From Bog-473 sp963807675 (GTDB taxonomy: Bacteria; Actinomycetota; Acidimicrobiia; Acidimicrobiales; RAAP-2): a DNA stretch of 64,000 nucleotides. The position numbers and the translations under genes were made by a program. The stretch spans positions 1,116,001-1,180,000 of the forward strand of contig CAWECP010000012.1 of NCBI GenBank assembly GCA_963807675.1. The letters run 5' to 3'. The notes beneath the pieces were generated by a model. It was not told the origin of the DNA. It did not search any database and was given only the letters and a program-made list of their open reading frames with translations. The first letter of the stretch is position 1. Each line of letters starts with the position of its first letter. Shown here piece after piece: positions 61,062 through 64,000 of the stretch.

Positions 61062-63569
61062 ATGACGGCCGCGTGGTACTGCAGGCGGGCGACGTGGGGA
61101 CGCTCCTGGCAGTCGATGGTGGTGATCGCCGTCCTCTGCGGGCTTCTGGGCGCGGCATCGCTGGCCGCGCTGGCCGGCGCGCGGCGGACCGAGTCGGCCT
61201 ATGGACGCTATTTGCGGGCCACCAACGCCAGCGACGTCTTCGTCAACGTCCCGTCTCCGGATACCTCCCTGATCGCGAAGGTCGCAGCACTTCCGGGCGT
61301 CCGCTCGAGCGCCGCGTGGCTGGGGTTCGACGCCAACCCCGTGGTGCACGGACACGTCGACGACTCGTTCGTGACCGACGCCTTCGCCGGCAGCGTCAAC
61401 GGAGACCTGTTCACCCAGGACACGATGACCGTGGAAAAGGGACGGCTCCCCTCATTCCGCTCGACCGACGAGATCGCGTTGACGCCGGGTTTGGCTCGCC
61501 TCTTCGGTGTGGGAGTCGGGGGCAGGGTGACCTACCAATTCGAGGACGCCCTGTCGCCGAACAACGCGACGACGGGGTATCGGACCTACCGAGTCGCGGC
61601 CATCGTCGACCTGCCGCCGGTGCTCGTCGACCAGTTCGACCAGGTCACCGGCGCCATTTTGCCACCGGCGGCCACGGCGGCGACCGAGCGTCTGCTCAAC
61701 CCCGTCGAATTCTCGTGGGTCGGCCTGCGCCTCACGCGGGGCAGCGCGGGCGTCCCGGCCCTGCAAGTCGCCGTGGGACGCCTCCAGCGGCAGGTGGGCA
61801 ACGGCTACATCTTCGCCATCCGCCAGTTGGACACCGTGCACCAGCAGGTCCAAGAAGCGATCCGGCCGCAGGCGGTCGCGTTGGCCGTGTTCGGCGCTTT
61901 CGCGCTGCTCGCCCTCCTGGTGCTCGTCGGGCAGGCACTGGTGCAGATGCTCGCGCGGTCGGCGACGCAGTCCGGTGCCCTCCGAGCGATGGGAATGACG
62001 ACGGCGCAGACCGCCCTGGCGTGCGGCCTCGGGGGTGCCCTGGCCGTCGCGGCCGGCGTCACCGTCGCCGTCGTCGGCGCGTTCGCCCTGTCGCCGCTGG
62101 CACCGGTGGGACCGGTGCGCGCCATCGACCCGGCTCGCGGCTTTCAACTCGACACGACGGTGGTGCTGGGCGGGGGGCTGGTGCTCCTGGCCCTCTTGCT
62201 GATGGTGCTGGCCTGGCTGGCCTGGCGGGCCGTCCGACCGGCGCGCACCGCCGGCAGCACAAGGCCGTCGCTGGCGTCACGGGTTGCCGGGTCCTCCGTG
62301 TGGCCGTTGCCGGTGGCCCTCGGCACGAACTACGCGCTCGACGCTCCCCCGGGCGCGCGACAGACGGGGGTGCGCTCGAACATCGTGGGATGTGTGATCG
62401 CGGTCGCTGCCGTCGTGGCGGCGGTGATTTTCGGGAGCAGCCTCAACGGCCTGGTCAGCCATCCGCAGCGCTACGGGTGGAACTGGGACGCCCTCATCCA
62501 GGACGAGGGGGGCTACGGCAGCTTCCTCGCCGAAGACGTCAACGCCACCACCCTGGGCGATGGCGAGGGCGTGCTCGATCAGGTCATGGCAAAGGTGCAC
62601 GGCGTCAGAGGGTGGTCGACGTTCGGCTTCACACAACTTCCGATCGACGGACAGGTCGTACCGGTGCTGGGACTCGCCACCCATGGCGGGGCCGTCGAGC
62701 CGCCGACCGTGAGCGGGACGATGCTGACGGACACCGGGGCCATCCGGATCGGCAGCGGCCGCGGCCCGAGCGAAATCGAGCTGGGGGCGCTGACCCTGCA
62801 GCAGCTGGGAAAGAGGGTCGGCGACACCGTGTTCGTCGGGACGGGCCCGACGGCGCGTCGGCTGACCATCGTCGGCACGGTGACGCTGCCTTCGATCGGT
62901 GTGACGCTGTCGGACCACGTGTCACTCGGACACGGCGCGATGCTCGCGGAGAGCACGCTGCTCTCGATCGAGGATCTCGGCGCATTCAACGCCGCGCCGG
63001 CTGAAGCCTTCTCCGCGCTGCCGTCGACCTTGGCCATCGACGTCGACGCCCAAGCCGACCTCGCCCCCGTCGTCAACCAAATCGTGTCGGCCAGTCCGGG
63101 CGGCCCCCCCGGGAGCGTCTACCAGGTACCCCAGGTCCGAGCTGCCGCGATCGTCAACGCGGGGCAGATGGGCAGCCAGCCGATCGTGTTGGCCACCGCG
63201 GTGGCCGTGGCCGTGCTGCTTTCACTCTCCGCGACCGTGGTGGCCGCCACGCGGCGGCGGCGCCGGGAACTAGCCGTGCTGAAGGCGCTGGGCATGACCC
63301 GCCGCCAGTTGGGATCCGTCGTGACGTGGCAGGCGATGACGATCCTGGCCATCGCCATCGTCGTCGGCCTTCCCGTGGGCCTCGCGGTGGGGCGGCTCCT
63401 CTGGTCGAACTTCGCGGCCTCGCTCGGCGTGGTGCCGGTCGTGGTGGCACCCGTCCCGGTGCTCGCCATCGGGACCGTCGTGCTGCTGTTCGCCGGCGCC
63501 GTGCTGGCCGCAGCGCCGGCACTGCTGGCCGCGCGCACCCCGACCACGATGGCGCTCCGGGCGGAGTGA
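61062..63569 (+). CDS. FtsX-type ABC transporter permease (MacB-like, duplicated)
   Basis: An 835-aa membrane protein with the FtsX layout repeated twice. An N-terminal span (about residues 18-40) is followed by an extracytosolic region and three spans, then a second long extracytosolic region and three C-terminal spans. Elements such as LRAMGMTTAQTALACGLGGAL and LKALGMTRRQLGSVVTWQAM mark the two FtsX domains. The family works with a LolD/MacB-type ATPase in lipoprotein or peptide handling, but no ATPase gene is adjacent. ATG 61062 has no ribosome site. Confidence 0.9.
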   Translation: MTAAWYCRRATWGRSWQSMVVIAVLCGLLGAASLAALAGARRTESAYGRYLRATNASDVFVNVPSPDTSLIAKVAALPGVRSSAAWLGFDANPVVHGHVDDSFVTDAFAGSVNGDLFTQDTMTVEKGRLPSFRSTDEIALTPGLARLFGVGVGGRVTYQFEDALSPNNATTGYRTYRVAAIVDLPPVLVDQFDQVTGAILPPAATAATERLLNPVEFSWVGLRLTRGSAGVPALQVAVGRLQRQVGNGYIFAIRQLDTVHQQVQEAIRPQAVALAVFGAFALLALLVLVGQALVQMLARSATQSGALRAMGMTTAQTALACGLGGALAVAAGVTVAVVGAFALSPLAPVGPVRAIDPARGFQLDTTVVLGGGLVLLALLLMVLAWLAWRAVRPARTAGSTRPSLASRVAGSSVWPLPVALGTNYALDAPPGARQTGVRSNIVGCVIAVAAVVAAVIFGSSLNGLVSHPQRYGWNWDALIQDEGGYGSFLAEDVNATTLGDGEGVLDQVMAKVHGVRGWSTFGFTQLPIDGQVVPVLGLATHGGAVEPPTVSGTMLTDTGAIRIGSGRGPSEIELGALTLQQLGKRVGDTVFVGTGPTARRLTIVGTVTLPSIGVTLSDHVSLGHGAMLAESTLLSIEDLGAFNAAPAEAFSALPSTLAIDVDAQADLAPVVNQIVSASPGGPPGSVYQVPQVRAAAIVNAGQMGSQPIVLATAVAVAVLLSLSATVVAATRRRRRELAVLKALGMTRRQLGSVVTWQAMTILAIAIVVGLPVGLAVGRLLWSNFAASLGVVPVVVAPVPVLAIGTVVLLFAGAVLAAAPALLAARTPTTMALRAE

Positions 63570-63651
63570 ACGCGCCTCTCCTCCCGACGGGTCGTCCCCA
63601 GAGTGGCTGGTAGCGTCAGCCCGAAGTCCCAGGTCAGCGAGGAGCACGGGG

Positions 63652-63952
63652 ATGAGCGACGACGTCTGGATCCTGGGCATCACCATGACCAAGTTCGGCA
63701 AGCACCCGGACAAGGAGGTGATTGATCTCGCCGCCGATGCGGCCACGGCGGCCTTGGCGGACGGCGGCGTCACCATGAAGGAGAAGGGACATCCGGTGGC
63801 GGCCACCGGCCTGGCCAACATCTCGGAGCCGTGTCACCACCGGCGCGACGAGGCCGGGGGCGCCACATCCCGGGGCCCGGGTCGGCCTGGCCCACGTGAT
63901 CGGCCCGGGGTCGTCGTGCGCCGTGCCCATCCTGGAGGGCTCGGCGGCCTGA
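63652..63952 (+). pseudogene. Remnant of a lipid-transfer-type thiolase
   Basis: ATG 63652 (GAGGAG upstream) opens with VWILGITMTKFGKHPDKEV, the classic start of SCPx/lipid-transfer thiolases, for about 43 residues. The sequence then jumps to KGHPVAATGLANISE, a motif that normally lies near residue 340-360. In another frame it ends ARVGLAHVIGPGSSCAV to a TGA at 63950-63952, again the usual C-terminus. About 900 internal bases, including the active-site Cys, are missing, and at least one frame change follows. This is a decayed gene, or an assembly collapse. The downstream 48 bases to the window end are unclassified. Confidence 0.75.
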
Positions 63953-64000
63953 GCGCCCACCGGCCCGGAGCCGGATCGCAGCCGGGTTACCGCATGGATT

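Overview
The window is a gene-dense, high-GC (roughly 70% by eye) bacterial chromosome segment with strong G/C preference at third codon positions and frequent GTG starts. A SpoIIE/RsbU-type regulator, an F420-type luciferase-like oxidoreductase, a DipZ-type protein, an Rpf-like secreted protein, a LAFTG (class E sortase-like) anchor and many SDR/acyl-CoA/P450 genes point to an actinomycete, possibly an uncultured Acidimicrobiia member (inference). There are no rRNA or tRNA genes, CRISPR arrays, transposases or phage genes. About 60 protein genes are recognisable.

Layout. 0-6.5 kb: a 5'-truncated GAF/SpoIIE-phosphatase/anti-sigma kinase regulator, a lone ParA ATPase, and an ABC-2 exporter (two permeases and an ATPase). 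6.5-15.2 kb: a GH1 glycosidase, a frameshifted alpha/beta hydrolase, a membrane protein, a frameshifted DipZ, an acyl-CoA ligase, a 0.6 kb AT-rich non-coding region ahead of an Rpf-like secreted protein, a limonene-epoxide-hydrolase-like protein and a nucleoside phosphorylase. 15.2-23.6 kb: a complete potassium-stress (Kdp) locus. Here the KdpD sensor is split into two divergent genes, followed by KdpE and, on the opposite strand, an operon of a 27-aa membrane peptide, kdpF, kdpA, kdpB, kdpC and a small OB-fold gene. 23.7-34.1 kb: SDRs, a serine hydrolase, an agmatinase-like enzyme, a nitrilase-fold protein lacking its catalytic Cys, a secreted endoglycoceramidase-like GH5, a nitroreductase, an amidohydrolase and zwf.

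34.3-46.5 kb: catabolic genes, namely a quinone oxidoreductase, a Baeyer-Villiger monooxygenase and a VOC protein in one overlapping operon, an SDR, a TetR/MFS efflux pair with a clear operator-promoter, a hydrolase, a P450-ferredoxin pair, two Fe(II)/2-oxoglutarate dioxygenases, a crotonase and a GNAT. 46.5-48.4 kb: a PqqD-like recognition protein, an HPr-kinase-like protein and a Tat-exported LAFTG protein. These run straight into the dioxygenase/GNAT genes on the same strand and together form the best candidate for an undescribed modification system. 48.6-52.8 kb: an isochorismatase fold, a 51-aa gene, an FMN reductase, an ArsR/SRPBCC pair with a tandem-repeat operator, a DinB-like protein, and a rhodanese/cysteine dioxygenase pair. 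53.2-58.2 kb: a five-gene LIV-type ABC transporter. 58.4-64 kb: a crotonase, an LLM oxidoreductase, a PHB-depolymerase-like esterase, an FtsX-type permease and a remnant of a thiolase gene.

Three otherwise intact genes each carry one extra G, which is either recent decay or a systematic consensus error; this should be settled before any is called a pseudogene.
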